Of a stretch of 64,000 nt of DNA, positions 22,301-33,963 are shown one piece after another. A program made the translations under genes and the position numbers. The stretch is from Bugula neritina. Lineage: Eukaryota > Bryozoa > Gymnolaemata > Cheilostomatida > Bugulidae. The stretch lies in NCBI GenBank assembly GCA_964035545.1, contig OZ037766.1:12533722-12597721 (forward strand), in the 5' to 3' direction. Under the pieces are notes generated by a model. The model made no database searches. It worked only from the letters and a program-made list of their open reading frames with translations, and was not told the origin of the DNA. The stretch's first letter is position 1; every line of letters starts with the position of its first letter.

Positions 22301-25227
22301 GGAGAGAGCTCATCTGGGAGACTCACAAGCAAGCCCATGCGGGGACCAGTAGAGTGATTCGGTGCCTACAGATGCGGTGGTACTGGCCTGGGATGACAAG
22401 GGATGTGAGGCTACAGATCCGGCAATGTGAAATCTGCCAGGCGAGTAAGCATGGCCGTTCTACCGAGACCACGGGACGGCGCAGGCTGTACGCCGGTCGC
22501 CCGTGGCAGACAGTGGCAGTCGACTTGGTGGGTCCCATGCCGACGTCCGCTCGTGGAAACAACTGGATTCTGGTACTAACGGATCATTTTACTAGGTGGG
22601 CAGATGCCTTGGCAATCCCGGACGCCTCCGCCCCGACGGTAGCCCGAGCTTTAGATCAGCACGTTTTCTGCTATTTCGGGCTACCGGAGCAGATCCACAC
22701 AGATCAAGGGGCACAGTTCCAATCACAGCTGATGAGGGACCTCTGTCGGGTATGGGGGGTCAACCAAAGTAGGACCACCCCCTACCACCCCCAAGGAAAT
22801 GGCGTAGTGGAACGCAACAACAGGATGTTGGGGGACGCCCTGAGAAGTCTACTACTAGGGAAAAGCCAAGAAGAATGGGACGCCGTGCTACCCCAGATCA
22901 TGCGTGCATATCGCAGTACTCCCCACTCTAGCACCCAGGAGACACCCAATTTCCTAATGCTAGGCCGGGAAACGCGGGTCCCGGATCATCTCACGTACCA
23001 CGTCCCCCTCCCAGAGGGACCTGTCCATGAATACGTGAGAGAGCTGGTTGATAGGATGCGGACGGCCCATGAGGTCTTAAGGGAAAAACAATGGCAAGTG
23101 CGAGGGGAAGACTCGGACGAGCCCCCACTCTACCAGGCTGGCGATTGGGTATGGATGATTAGTTACAGGAGGAAGCGCGGACAGTCGGCTAAATTACAGC
23201 CCAAGTTCGTGGGACCATACTGCATCATCGAAGTACTACCCAATCACACGTACCGCGTAGAACGCTCCGGACAGATTTCCGTCCAAAGCGAGAAACGCTT
23301 AAAACCGTACTGGGCCAGCCCTGGGGCAGTAGGACAAGCACCACCACTCCTGGAGCCAGCACGACGACCCACCGGGGGAGGAAGGGCGCCCCCCACCCGA
23401 GAGTGGGAACTCCCCTATAACATACCAGAGAGAAACCCCGAAGCACAAGAACCACCCCCCACTGTGCAAGAGCCCCCCGAGCAACCGGCACCTCAGGCGC
23501 CCCCACCAGTAAGACCACCCCCCGCCATACCAGAGAGGTTAGACCCACCTACCCTGGAAGTAGGAGAGAGTAGAGCCACCAACCCTGGGGGACAGGCCAC
23601 TTTGCCAGACACAGAAGGCCTAAGGCGTAGCCAGAGGACTCGAAGACCTCCTGGGTACTTAGGGGAATATTACTGTGGCCAGATAGGGAAAGGATACCTT
23701 AGCTCGGAGGACGAAGGGCCCCCCTTGTATTACAACTATTCACCACCTAACCACACCACCGGGGAGGCTCGATATCGGCAGGGGATCACTTCGAGGTTCC
23801 TCACCCAGATCGGACAAAAACCCGATCCCGAAGTTGGAAAAACCCAGGCGAGGGACTCTCGCGATAAACCACGAACGCATACTTCGTTCATTCCAATCGC
23901 AGCAAGCACACACGCCACACGGAATTTAATCTCTCGCCATCTAACAAATATGGATATTACACCCACTCACCTGAATGTTGAAGAAGAGTCCGGCGCACAC
24001 CCTGGTAAGTCCACTAGACTAGAATTACCTCCTATACCGGAGAATTGTCTAGGTGGTGATGACCGTAGGAACTCGAACTCTGATTCCCAGAGTAAGTTCG
24101 AGATGTGGAGAACTCACACTTGGAACTCTGGAGGGTCAGAGTCACCCAACAGAGATTACCTACTTGACCAGGACATCCAGAGTGTCACTCTACCCCCACC
24201 TCGGCAGCTCGCAGTATCGCGACGAGTGCCATATAAGGATATCACTAATAATAGAGTGAGTCAGCCATCACGAGTTGGAGATATCGGTCAGACTCGACCA
24301 GCTCAACTCTCTATTTCTGTTGTAGACACCGACAAAGTCGTAGAGCCTGCCTCTACGACTCTCACCTCATTCGGAAGATCCTCCGAAATCGCGACACCCC
24401 AGGAGCAAGTAATGGAGGGAGATACGGAGACCCCTGCCACTGTCGTCGATATTGGACTAGATGAAGGGGAGGAACAGTCTATCCTGTCCTCATCTGAGAC
24501 CACAGACCCTCCTCAAGGACTAGGAGGAGCTGGAGAGCTAGGATTACCACGCGTTTTCAGCACCCGGTCTCACTGGACCAGCACCAAGACGCGGATCCTG
24601 ATAGCTGAGGCCTGCGGGGAGCCTAGCAACACCAAGTGCCCCACCTGTGGGCGGAGCTTTACCTCACACAGGCGACTACGGATACACGTCCAACAACATT
24701 ACGTCAACTCATTCTGTCCGTGTGGGGAGTTTAGCTTCCAGCGTGACTACGTGCTCAAGCACCAACGTATCGGCCGCTGCCACACGGGCAGAATTTTTGA
24801 TGTAGATGCGGACAATTACCTAGAATTCAGGGACCTGATTCTCCCCCACATCAGCGATCCCAAGAAGAGGGAGCTGTTGTCCCAAGGGTTCCCGGCCTGT
24901 CGACCCACTAGTCAGACGCAACCGCCAGAAGACCCCCCAAGTTGTGAGTTGCCACCCACCCAGCCTCTCCGGGTAGTGGTAACTCGAGCCGAAGCTACTG
25001 CAGAAGGAGACCGCTGGACGCCACGAGAAACGGCCCGAACTAGAAGAGAACGGCGTAGACAGGGCGCACCGAGGCCGCGTAGTACCACTCCCTATGCTAC
25101 TAGGCACACACACCGTGGGCCCCCGGAGAGTCTAGAGGATGTATATCGTGGCCTGGACAGGATCTCTGAGGAACTAGGACGCATACGACGCAGACTGCAG
25201 GACCTGGAGCAGCCCGCTCGACCCTAA
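19306..25227 (+). CDS. pol: Pol polyprotein (PR-RT-RH-IN) with zinc-finger C-terminal extension
   Basis: The frame is -1 relative to gag and overlaps it. The ATG at 19306 is probably not used; expression is expected through the shift at 19369-19375. Numbered from that ATG: protease LLDTG (D164) and ILG near 235; reverse transcriptase with WRFCVDYRKLN and YLDD (594-597); RNase H with DTDAS (743) and TDHASL; integrase with an H-H-C-C zinc-binding domain (about 1007-1044) and D1073, D1133, E1169, an exact DD35E spacing; and a GPY/F module near 1302. About 630 further residues follow. They are Pro-rich at first, then carry a C2H2 finger (1778-1798, C-x2-C-x12-H-x3-H), a second Cys/His cluster to about 1826, and a heptad-like C-terminus. 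No internal stop was seen. Such a finger-bearing tail is unusual for gypsy Pol and its role is unknown. Confidence 0.95.
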   Translation: MLEVWDNRSCATRLSPRTQRSVKHPRPAVISATRRPSLQTHPRRVYSAPREAQTKPPSSEWQAPRRTWRPKGLPEPPAWPLNNRFAGLPEEVVEEDTDSDRDFPRLPPKPQKTPVVPRTCKRPTVQTQEVSPPETDYSKHTQPYGSSYFLPGKIAGKAATFLLDTGCTTNLLSRRLFDTLGARERESLKPYNGEHGTLADGSSIPFYGLISLPGRVRDLVIHETFIVSHLKEDAILGMPFLEEHQCHMDFNKSAIVVDGKELTCVDKFGRPLVGGVQVVRDSLIPGRSQATLLCRVNCKEISELGVVEGMHGKVQLANSLNRLDCRGEFLVQCINPYAEPVKLSAGSLVGRYHSVQETDVGPTLDATSETPSRPLESGMGPVPEHVAELYKGACGGCGSNVERQRMAQLLREYQDVFSQGDEDMGLTNVVRHEIPLVTGTAPIRQPTRRLGPEKEREVSRQVQDLLDRDLIEPAHGAWSSPVVLVKKKDGSWRFCVDYRKLNSVTIQDAYPLPRIDESLDALAGSRYFSTLDLLSGYWQVPLSPDAQDKAAFITRDGLWRWKVLPFGLTSAPATFQRLMEQVLSGLHWKTLLVYLDDVIVISPDFSTHVSRLREVFDRLRAAGLKLKPSKCALLQQEVKYLGHVVSRDGVATDPEKVRAVQDWTVPQDIHELRAFLGLVGYYRQYIPEFAGMAQPLNRLTAKGVRWRWTQEEQQAFDHLKARLVEAPILAYPDPTKQYILDTDASDHSMGAVLSQVQGGTEVVVAYYSKALSSAERNYCTTRKELLAVVKAVKHFRPYLYGRTFRLRTDHASLIWLCKRAEPSSQVARWLEILAEFSYRIEHRAGRKHGNADGLSRRPERDCKQCLHIEKRDGGPARSEVETQLKETEAYRWEQGRLQSDVHSDAVQALRVNPTLARNVQDLCRLQETLPGVVGEIFRAKKEGRRPGEEEQRQKGVEFQQFCHRWDSLKFNSDGLLTISLAADRQHQERERVVCPHPLRRELIWETHKQAHAGTSRVIRCLQMRWYWPGMTRDVRLQIRQCEICQASKHGRSTETTGRRRLYAGRPWQTVAVDLVGPMPTSARGNNWILVLTDHFTRWADALAIPDASAPTVARALDQHVFCYFGLPEQIHTDQGAQFQSQLMRDLCRVWGVNQSRTTPYHPQGNGVVERNNRMLGDALRSLLLGKSQEEWDAVLPQIMRAYRSTPHSSTQETPNFLMLGRETRVPDHLTYHVPLPEGPVHEYVRELVDRMRTAHEVLREKQWQVRGEDSDEPPLYQAGDWVWMISYRRKRGQSAKLQPKFVGPYCIIEVLPNHTYRVERSGQISVQSEKRLKPYWASPGAVGQAPPLLEPARRPTGGGRAPPTREWELPYNIPERNPEAQEPPPTVQEPPEQPAPQAPPPVRPPPAIPERLDPPTLEVGESRATNPGGQATLPDTEGLRRSQRTRRPPGYLGEYYCGQIGKGYLSSEDEGPPLYYNYSPPNHTTGEARYRQGITSRFLTQIGQKPDPEVGKTQARDSRDKPRTHTSFIPIAASTHATRNLISRHLTNMDITPTHLNVEEESGAHPGKSTRLELPPIPENCLGGDDRRNSNSDSQSKFEMWRTHTWNSGGSESPNRDYLLDQDIQSVTLPPPRQLAVSRRVPYKDITNNRVSQPSRVGDIGQTRPAQLSISVVDTDKVVEPASTTLTSFGRSSEIATPQEQVMEGDTETPATVVDIGLDEGEEQSILSSSETTDPPQGLGGAGELGLPRVFSTRSHWTSTKTRILIAEACGEPSNTKCPTCGRSFTSHRRLRIHVQQHYVNSFCPCGEFSFQRDYVLKHQRIGRCHTGRIFDVDADNYLEFRDLILPHISDPKKRELLSQGFPACRPTSQTQPPEDPPSCELPPTQPLRVVVTRAEATAEGDRWTPRETARTRRERRRQGAPRPRSTTPYATRHTHRGPPESLEDVYRGLDRISEELGRIRRRLQDLEQPARP
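19369..19412 (+). promoter_or_regulatory. -1 programmed ribosomal frameshift signal
   Basis: The slippery heptamer G_TTA_AAC (19369-19375) is in the correct gag register. A 6-nt spacer follows, then a hairpin whose 9-bp arms GGCCTGCGG (19382-19390) and CCGCAGGCC (19404-19412) are perfectly complementary. The 13-nt loop contains the gag stop. Heptamer type, spacer length and stem strength match established -1 frameshift signals; the same heptamer is known from an arterivirus. Confidence 0.85.
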
Positions 25228-25434
25228 TGGTGACACTTCTCTTTATGTAAATATATATTCTTGTGTGTATTAATTCATTATCCCTTAACATTTTCTATCT
25301 TATATATTTTTGTTTGTGTGACTAAATTAGCCATTCCAGAACTCCCTTACATGTATTTTCTTTTATTTTCTTCCTTTTTTTTATTATTATATTATTTTTT
25401 TTTGATTATATCAGAAAGGGGTTGTACTTTCTGA

Positions 25435-25444
25435 TGGAGGGGAG
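25435..25444 (+). other. Polypurine tract
   Basis: Purine run (G)GGAGGGGAG two bases before the 3' LTR, the expected plus-strand primer site. Confidence 0.7.
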
Positions 25445-25446
25445 TG

Positions 25447-26162
25447 TGTGGTAAAATTGTGTATAGTATAACTAAGGCTGTATTTCCCTTATTCTTATTA
25501 ACTTCATTCCCATGGAATGCGTGTTTTCCTAGATATACATCATTACATAGCTATAGTATTGTAACAGCTAAGTGTTAGTTGGCAATGATAGGATTAGCTA
25601 TTATTCCCAGCTACTTATTACTACTGACGTGACTGGATTAGCTATTGTTTCTGACGGCTCACAGGAACACTTATATAATCAAGATAACCGGGATTTCCCT
25701 GCGAAGTTCGCTCGATTCGAGCGATTCCTTTATTCTAGCCCTGCGAATCCCTGCGATTCGAGCGAATTCCCTCGAATTCGCTCGGAACATTCTAGTGGAA
25801 ATGTTTCCCAACGTATAAAAGGAGGCCCTCAACACAGTAGAGTCAGTCTTCAGCCAGCAGCACAACAGGACACATCTCGGAGCTACCAAGCCAGGACAAT
25901 AACACACTTAGTTAATTATCTTATACTTTGTTTACCAGTTTACTAGTAAGTTCTCCATACATGTAAGGAGTTGTCCTCCCTAACTGCTATTTTTGGATAT
26001 ATATATATTATGGAGTAAATAAAGGGGATTGTGAGTATTACATTTCTTATTTATTGTGCATAAATACCCTCCTACAAAGAGTCACTGTGTTCAATCAGCT
26101 AACAACCCACACCAATAATTGCATGCAGCGAATCATAACATTCTACGCATAAAATTATTACA
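25447..26162 (+). repeat. 3' LTR
   Basis: 716 bp, matching the 5' LTR at every block compared by eye. It is followed by the target-site duplication CTAT. Confidence 0.97.
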
Positions 26163-26166
26163 CTAT

Positions 26167-26640
26167 TAGCCTATTACTATTAGTAGCAGCAGTAGCACTA
26201 CTAGTACTAGTACTACGTAGTGATACTGATAGTGATAGTCATACTGAAAGTGAATCTAATTCTCATGTTGCTGATTTAAAGTTAAACTTAAATTTATAGC
26301 TACGAGTATTACTATTAGTATTAGCGCTAGTACTAGTAGTCGTACTATGAGTCAACCATCACCATGCGACACTCACACTGAGGCATCTATTACTTTATTA
26401 CTATTACATTTACTGGATTTAGATTTACTATAACATCAAATAAGTGTTAGTAGCACGGACTATTAGTATTAGCATTACTAAACTATGATACTCTATCAGT
26501 ATCACTATGTGCATCTCAATCTGTAGTACCCACTCTGTATTCACTCTGTGTCGATAGAACATTAGATATCACAAAAATGTGTAAGTTAAATGCCTCGTTT
26601 ATAACAGTGTGTTACAGTGGGTAGGCGGTGAATCAGCATA
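26167..26640. repeat. Degenerate AGT/ACT simple-sequence region
   Basis: Rich in TAGTACTAG, AGTGATACT and AGTCATACT words, with no open frame. The same vocabulary appears in the bZIP coding exon (2294-2600) and in the MRPS7 intron (61262-62060). Confidence 0.6.
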
Positions 26641-26656
26641 TCACTGATTTTTTTAA

Positions 26657-29035
26657 TTATTCATGAATATTTATTTTCAAATCCCGTATTGTTCGGGGAA
26701 GGAAGCTGTTGTGGTAGACACTAGTCTTTGCAAATATTGATGTTAACTGTCCTCTGCTCGCAGCTCTAGTGGTCATAGTTGTATTTAATCGGTTGTTGAC
26801 GATCTCATCATAATTAGAAGATAAAGTATTATTGCTGGTTTCATTTTCTAGAATTTTGTGTAGTAATGTCATTCGATGGTTTCGTCTTCTGGATTCTAGT
26901 GGTACCAGTTCAAGAAGATTTCTGGCTTCAGTGACACTTTCCCGTCCTTTAACAGTACTTATGAAGCGGACAGCTTTCCGTTGGACACTTTCTATGAATT
27001 CAATGGTCTGTTTACTGGTGGGATCCCATAGAGTGTCCCCATACTCCAGTATCGGTCGACACAGGCTAGTGTATACCAATAATCGGCTTTTGGTAGGTGC
27101 AGAATGTAGTGTGTATTTAATAGCCCCAAGAATTTTGGTTGCTTTGCTGGTTTTTTGAGCGATGTGTTGGTCAAACTTTAGATCTTGCTGGAGCGTGATA
27201 CCAAGATAGCGAGTCTTGTCTGTCCAAGGTATGTCAGCATCACCTAGTTTATACGCGGGTGTTTGGCTTCTTTTGTTGAATGCTATTGCATGGCATTTGG
27301 ATGCGTTAAATGGCGTTTTCCATTTCTGCGACCATGCTTGTACAGCATCAATGTTTTTTTGAAATTCTACCGATTCCTCGTAGCAGTTGACTTCCTGGTA
27401 TAAGAGGGTATCATCTGCATAAAGGCTAACGTTACAAGTTACTACATCTGGTAGATCGTTGATATATACAAGGAAGAGTGTAGGCCCTAGAACTGAACCT
27501 TGAGGTACTCCGGATGTCACATCCCACACACTCGACATTTGATTCTTTAGAACTACTCTCTGTTTTCGCCCTGTCAGAAAGTCTTGAATCCAGTTTAAAA
27601 GGGAGTGGTCTAAATCAGGAATAGCTCTCAGTTTCTGCAGTAGCAAGCTATGTGGTACTTTGTCAAAAGCCTTTTTAAAGTCTAAGATAAGGGCATGTGT
27701 AATTTTGTTCTGTTCCATTGATTTAGCCAGATCATGGTAAGTGGCACATAGTTGGGTCTCGCAGGACATACCTCTCCGGAACCCATGTTGCCGATGGTGA
27801 AGGAAGACATCCAGTTTTTTGTTGAGGTGATGAAGGACAATATGTTCAAGAATCTTACATGGTATTGATGTTAGGGAAATAGGCCTGTAATTGAACACTT
27901 GGTTAGCCTCTCCTCCTTTGTGAATTGGGGTCACATTTGCCAGTTTCCATTGGTCAGGCAATCGGCCATATTTTATGGAGGCTCGATATATGTGACTGAG
28001 ACACTCAGCGGTGGTATGTATATCTATCATGAGGTCTGGTTTCCGGATCCCATCCGGTTCCGGAGACTTACCATTTTCTAGTGAGATAATCAGCTTAGCA
28101 ACACCATCTTCCGATATCTCTATTTTTTCATCGGGAGACTCCAATGGCGGGATACCATCAATACAGTGATCTTGGCAAAATTGCTGCTGAAAGAAATTAT
28201 TCAACATGTTTGCACACTCACTGGGGTCATCCGAGGATTGGCCGTTTGTTTGGAGGCTCATTGGTGGAGGACACTGCATTCTTGTGTTTCTCACGTGACG
28301 GTAGAAGGGCTTCGAGTTTCCTCGTGCGAGTGGGCCACATATTTTATCCACAAGGAAATTAGTTTTCATCCGTCGAACCTCTTTTTTAGTCGTCCTCCGC
28401 TCTTGCTTAAATTTTTTTAGGAAAAAGGAATCCCCAGTTTGTTTATATTTCTTATATGTTCTTCTTTGTTTAGAGACAAGTTTTTCAGCTGCTTTACCAA
28501 ACCACTCAGGTTGACTGGTCTTCTTGCGATTAAGCTCTTTTGTAGGAACACAATCCTCTATGTTTGCCTGTAGTTGACTGGTGAATAACAACCACATTTT
28601 GTTTAGATCCTCCATCCCTGCCAAGTTTTCACTGAGTTCCTGCATACGCTCACAAAAGGTCTCTTCATCAGCCTCTTTGTATCGTTTCACAATGAGTTTA
28701 GTGCTAGCTTTGTGCCGCTGGACCACAGGCTTTAATGTAGCACTTACAATGTAGTGATCACTCAAGCCAGGTTGAATGATGTCAGTATCCAAGACGTAGC
28801 CAGGTGTATTAATGCAGATGAGGTCTAATGTGTTTCCCTTGACATGAGTTGGCTCCAAAACCATCTGGCTCAGCATAAATTCATCCAGGATATTGATAAA
28901 CTCCCTGTGAATGTGCTTGTGTTGGCATTCAGTTATTTTAGCAGTTTTGCCTTTGGCTGATCTAGTATTTGCGAGAAAAAGTTTTAGCATGTTGTCTCCT
29001 TTGTTTGATTGAGAGCAGGGTTCAGCGGGCGCCAT
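26657..29035 (-). CDS. LINE ORF2 (reverse transcriptase, defective endonuclease)
   Basis: 792 aa without internal stops. The N-terminus keeps the opening strand of an APE endonuclease (LFLANTRSAKGKTAKI) and, shortly after, the end of that domain (NTLDLICINTPG, GLSDHYIVSATL, SDH near residue 93). The central part that normally carries the Glu and GDFN catalytic motifs is absent, so an internal deletion is inferred. The RT domain is complete: NVTPIHKGG, NYRPISLTS, HGFRRGMSCETQL, ALILDFKKAFDKVPH, TSGVPQGSVLGP and YADD (539-542). A thumb region and the C-terminal segment typical of this group follow. The copy is not expected to retrotranspose unaided. Confidence 0.88.
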   Translation of the reverse strand: MAPAEPCSQSNKGDNMLKLFLANTRSAKGKTAKITECQHKHIHREFINILDEFMLSQMVLEPTHVKGNTLDLICINTPGYVLDTDIIQPGLSDHYIVSATLKPVVQRHKASTKLIVKRYKEADEETFCERMQELSENLAGMEDLNKMWLLFTSQLQANIEDCVPTKELNRKKTSQPEWFGKAAEKLVSKQRRTYKKYKQTGDSFFLKKFKQERRTTKKEVRRMKTNFLVDKICGPLARGNSKPFYRHVRNTRMQCPPPMSLQTNGQSSDDPSECANMLNNFFQQQFCQDHCIDGIPPLESPDEKIEISEDGVAKLIISLENGKSPEPDGIRKPDLMIDIHTTAECLSHIYRASIKYGRLPDQWKLANVTPIHKGGEANQVFNYRPISLTSIPCKILEHIVLHHLNKKLDVFLHHRQHGFRRGMSCETQLCATYHDLAKSMEQNKITHALILDFKKAFDKVPHSLLLQKLRAIPDLDHSLLNWIQDFLTGRKQRVVLKNQMSSVWDVTSGVPQGSVLGPTLFLVYINDLPDVVTCNVSLYADDTLLYQEVNCYEESVEFQKNIDAVQAWSQKWKTPFNASKCHAIAFNKRSQTPAYKLGDADIPWTDKTRYLGITLQQDLKFDQHIAQKTSKATKILGAIKYTLHSAPTKSRLLVYTSLCRPILEYGDTLWDPTSKQTIEFIESVQRKAVRFISTVKGRESVTEARNLLELVPLESRRRNHRMTLLHKILENETSNNTLSSNYDEIVNNRLNTTMTTRAASRGQLTSIFAKTSVYHNSFLPRTIRDLKINIHE

Positions 29036-29043
29036 TCCCCCGA

Positions 29044-29199
29044 TTAGAGTCGCTCTTCTATTCCAACTTTCGTTTCCCGGGTTCTGATGCGGTACTGTCT
29101 GTTTGCATTTGCGTCATCTTCTTTAAGTCTGCGAATTTGATCACGGAGTTGAAATTCTTTATCACGCATTTCTTTACTGGTATCAAGCTTGCAGAAAAA
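29044..29199 (-). pseudogene. LINE ORF1 C-terminal remnant
   Basis: An in-frame stretch of about 51 codons with heptad-like charged sequence (KEFQLRDQIRRLKEDD, then QYRIRTRETKVGIEERL and stop). The stop lies 8 nt upstream of the ORF2 ATG, as expected for a two-ORF LINE. The upstream part of ORF1 is missing. Confidence 0.65.
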
Positions 29200-29362
29200 T
29201 TATTGACAACAATATCATCACCATTATGATTATGATTATGATAATAATCATGGTGTTATTGACTTATTCTAACTCAATTATGAATTCATATTGCCATTGG
29301 TATTAGCAATATAAGCAGTCACAAATTTCTAAAAATCTGAAAATAAAACAAAAATTGTTCGC

Positions 29363-29411
29363 GACACCCATTTTAGTCATAAGGGGGGGGGTTTTGACTA
29401 AATTGGGTGTC
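29363..29411. repeat. 17-bp inverted repeat around a G-run
   Basis: GACACCCATTTTAGTCA (29363-29379) pairs with TGACTAAATTGGGTGTC (29395-29411) with one mismatch. A run of nine G lies in the loop. A third, direct partial copy (ACCCATTTTAGTCACACC) follows near 29435-29452. Confidence 0.7.
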
Positions 29412-30295
29412 ACGGACCGCGACACCGGGTGGCCACCCATTTTAGTCACACCCACCCATGAGACATAATGAAGATCAATATACATGCTTTATTCATATTA
29501 TTGTTTAGGTTTTATAAGCCTAAAAATCAATGCTCATTGTGACAGACTCAGTAACTAATTCGAATTGATTTTAACAGTGAGTTACTGTATAAGCTTTCAT
29601 ATATCTGTCTCTATCTTAAGGGTCAAGTTGTAAAACTGAGTTCTTAAATGGCTATCACTATAAATCTGGGTAGCTTTGTAATTTTTTCCTTTATGTTTTA
29701 TACCTAGTTGAAAACTATAAAAAATATTTTTAAAGAAATTTTGAAATACTAATATTATCACTACCAAAATATCTATCTCCCAACAAAGCAATTATATAGC
29801 ACAGTTTCGATTTTATGCCACAGTCAAAATTGAAATTTTTAATAAGACTGCTTCATATAACAAGTGTGTACCTGCTAAGGGGCACAATTCTTAATTTTAA
29901 ATTGAGTATCAGAGATATTGAAAAATAGGTCTGTTTTAGTAGCTCTTTAATTGAATAGAATTTTGATAGCTGCTAGTAGTTAATGTTCAATGGAATTTAG
30001 AACTCAGTAATAATCAAAACTGCTGATACTCAGTCCAATCATTAGAACTCTCTCTTGTTATGTAGCTTTTATTAAAATTGATACTATTGAAATTACTGGC
30101 ACTTGAGTTTGCCCTTTTTTATTTTTGTTGCCAAAGTTATTTTTTATATGTTTAATTTTAAGTAAAAAATATTATGAAGTTTGCTATTTGGCCTTTAAAA
30201 TTAAATACATTTTGCAGTGTATCTGTTAGAATGGCTATGCTACATTTAACAGAAATCTCACCAGGTAATTTTTTTTATATTTTATAGCATTTAAT

Positions 30296-32809
<2,514 letters not shown>

Positions 32810-33963
32810 TAATTGCTTCTTTAAATATTTAATATCATTTTGTAATTGTTGTTCTTCAAATATGTTCTATAAATTGTCTGTGATATGTAATTGGTTATTA
32901 TTCGCTAGAATGGCAGCAGTGTTACTAGTGTTAGTACTGGCAGTATTATATTTTAGGAAGCTTTTATTTAATGCGCTAGCCTGATTTGAAATCACTTATC
33001 TAATTATATTGATGGCAAAAAAGTTTCATGTCGATAAGTTTTTTTTAATAAATTGGTTACATTTTGTTATTGCAGGTAGTTGTTTTGTATCAAACTTGCT
33101 TTTGTGAATATTAATAGCATGAAGCTTTAAGGTTGAGCAAAAATGAAATAACATTCATATTAACATTCCATATAACAGACTACAGTGTGATAGAATTATT
33201 TCACATTTAACATAAAATATTTTCTAAACTGAAGCCAGATAAGCCGTTAGCCAGTACATTATGAGTTGACCCTAATAAAATTATCTGATTAATTGTCATA
33301 CAGCATAAAATCATGTCTGGAAATCAAATTATAAAGATATTATTTATGCTTAGGTAGAATGAATCAATACTGGGTTAAATGTATGTCTCTTGGCATGCAT
33401 ATTGCAATGATTGCTCTTTTTCACAATCATTTTTGTTTGCTAAAGGTTAAAGTTAATTATATTTATATTATTTTGTTTACATTAATTTATTTTATGATTT
33501 TAGTAGTTATTGCTAGGTTTTGATCTTAAATTAATTCAGGTCTAAAATTATGATTTTTGATTTAGCATAACTAATATGGAGGAAGTCCTCATGAAATATC
33601 AATTTTTATTGTTTTTTATTGATTTTGTTATCACTCAACTGCAATAAATCAAAATTAAATATATCACTAAACATTATTTTTTGCCTGGAATATTGATTAT
33701 AAATGTTTAGGGTTGTGCAGAAAATTTAATATTCTGTAATAAAGTACCACTGCAATTCTATTAAGATATCAGTTAATTTACTTGTTTCTTTGGTGTGAAA
33801 CAAAACCTTTACATACACTGCATGAAACAGCATTTTCACCTGCTGCTTTATGCTGAAGTTAATGGCTCTACAACTTTGGCCAGTTTTACTTGTTTGGCAG
33901 AGTATACACAATGCGCAGGACATATTGTAGATATGACTTGAAAGAAAATTCTAAATGATGGCT
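32810..33963. other. Intergenic between convergent genes, nothing recognised
   Basis: AT-rich, with no domain-bearing ORF. It presumably holds the 3' UTRs of the two converging genes. Confidence 0.55.

Larger units (their letters stand above)
17508..26162 (+). mobile_element. Complete gypsy-type LTR retrotransposon, apparently very young
   Basis: An 8,655-bp element with two 716-bp LTRs (TG...CA), flanked by the 4-bp duplication CTAT (17504-17507 and 26163-26166). It has a primer-binding region, gag, a -1-shifted pol (protease, reverse transcriptase, RNase H, integrase, in that order), a C-terminal extension, a polypurine tract and the 3' LTR. Protease-RT-RNaseH-IN order and a GPY/F module after the integrase place it in Ty3/gypsy (Metaviridae-like). 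No env-like membrane protein is present. The LTRs appear identical by eye, both frames are open and the target duplication is intact, so it is potentially autonomous. The internal region is GC-rich, unlike both its own LTR edges and the host DNA. Confidence 0.96.
26640..29199 (-). mobile_element. 5'-truncated APE-type LINE (CR1/L2/Jockey-like)
   Basis: On the minus strand: a short remnant of ORF1, then an ORF2 with a partial endonuclease and a complete reverse transcriptase, ending in a short A-rich tail near 26645. The 5' end stops within ORF1 near 29199, next to an ATT-rich simple repeat. No clear target duplication was identified. Clade is inferred from motif style and lacks a phylogeny. 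Confidence 0.85.

Noticed and set aside
27899-28420. Plus-strand ORFs inside the LINE
   Set aside because: Antisense shadows of the reverse transcriptase frame.
30230-30295. Upstream ATG exon for HTATIP2
   Set aside because: Would need an intron of about 24 nt, too short for normal splicing; the ATG at 30296 gives the expected N-terminus.
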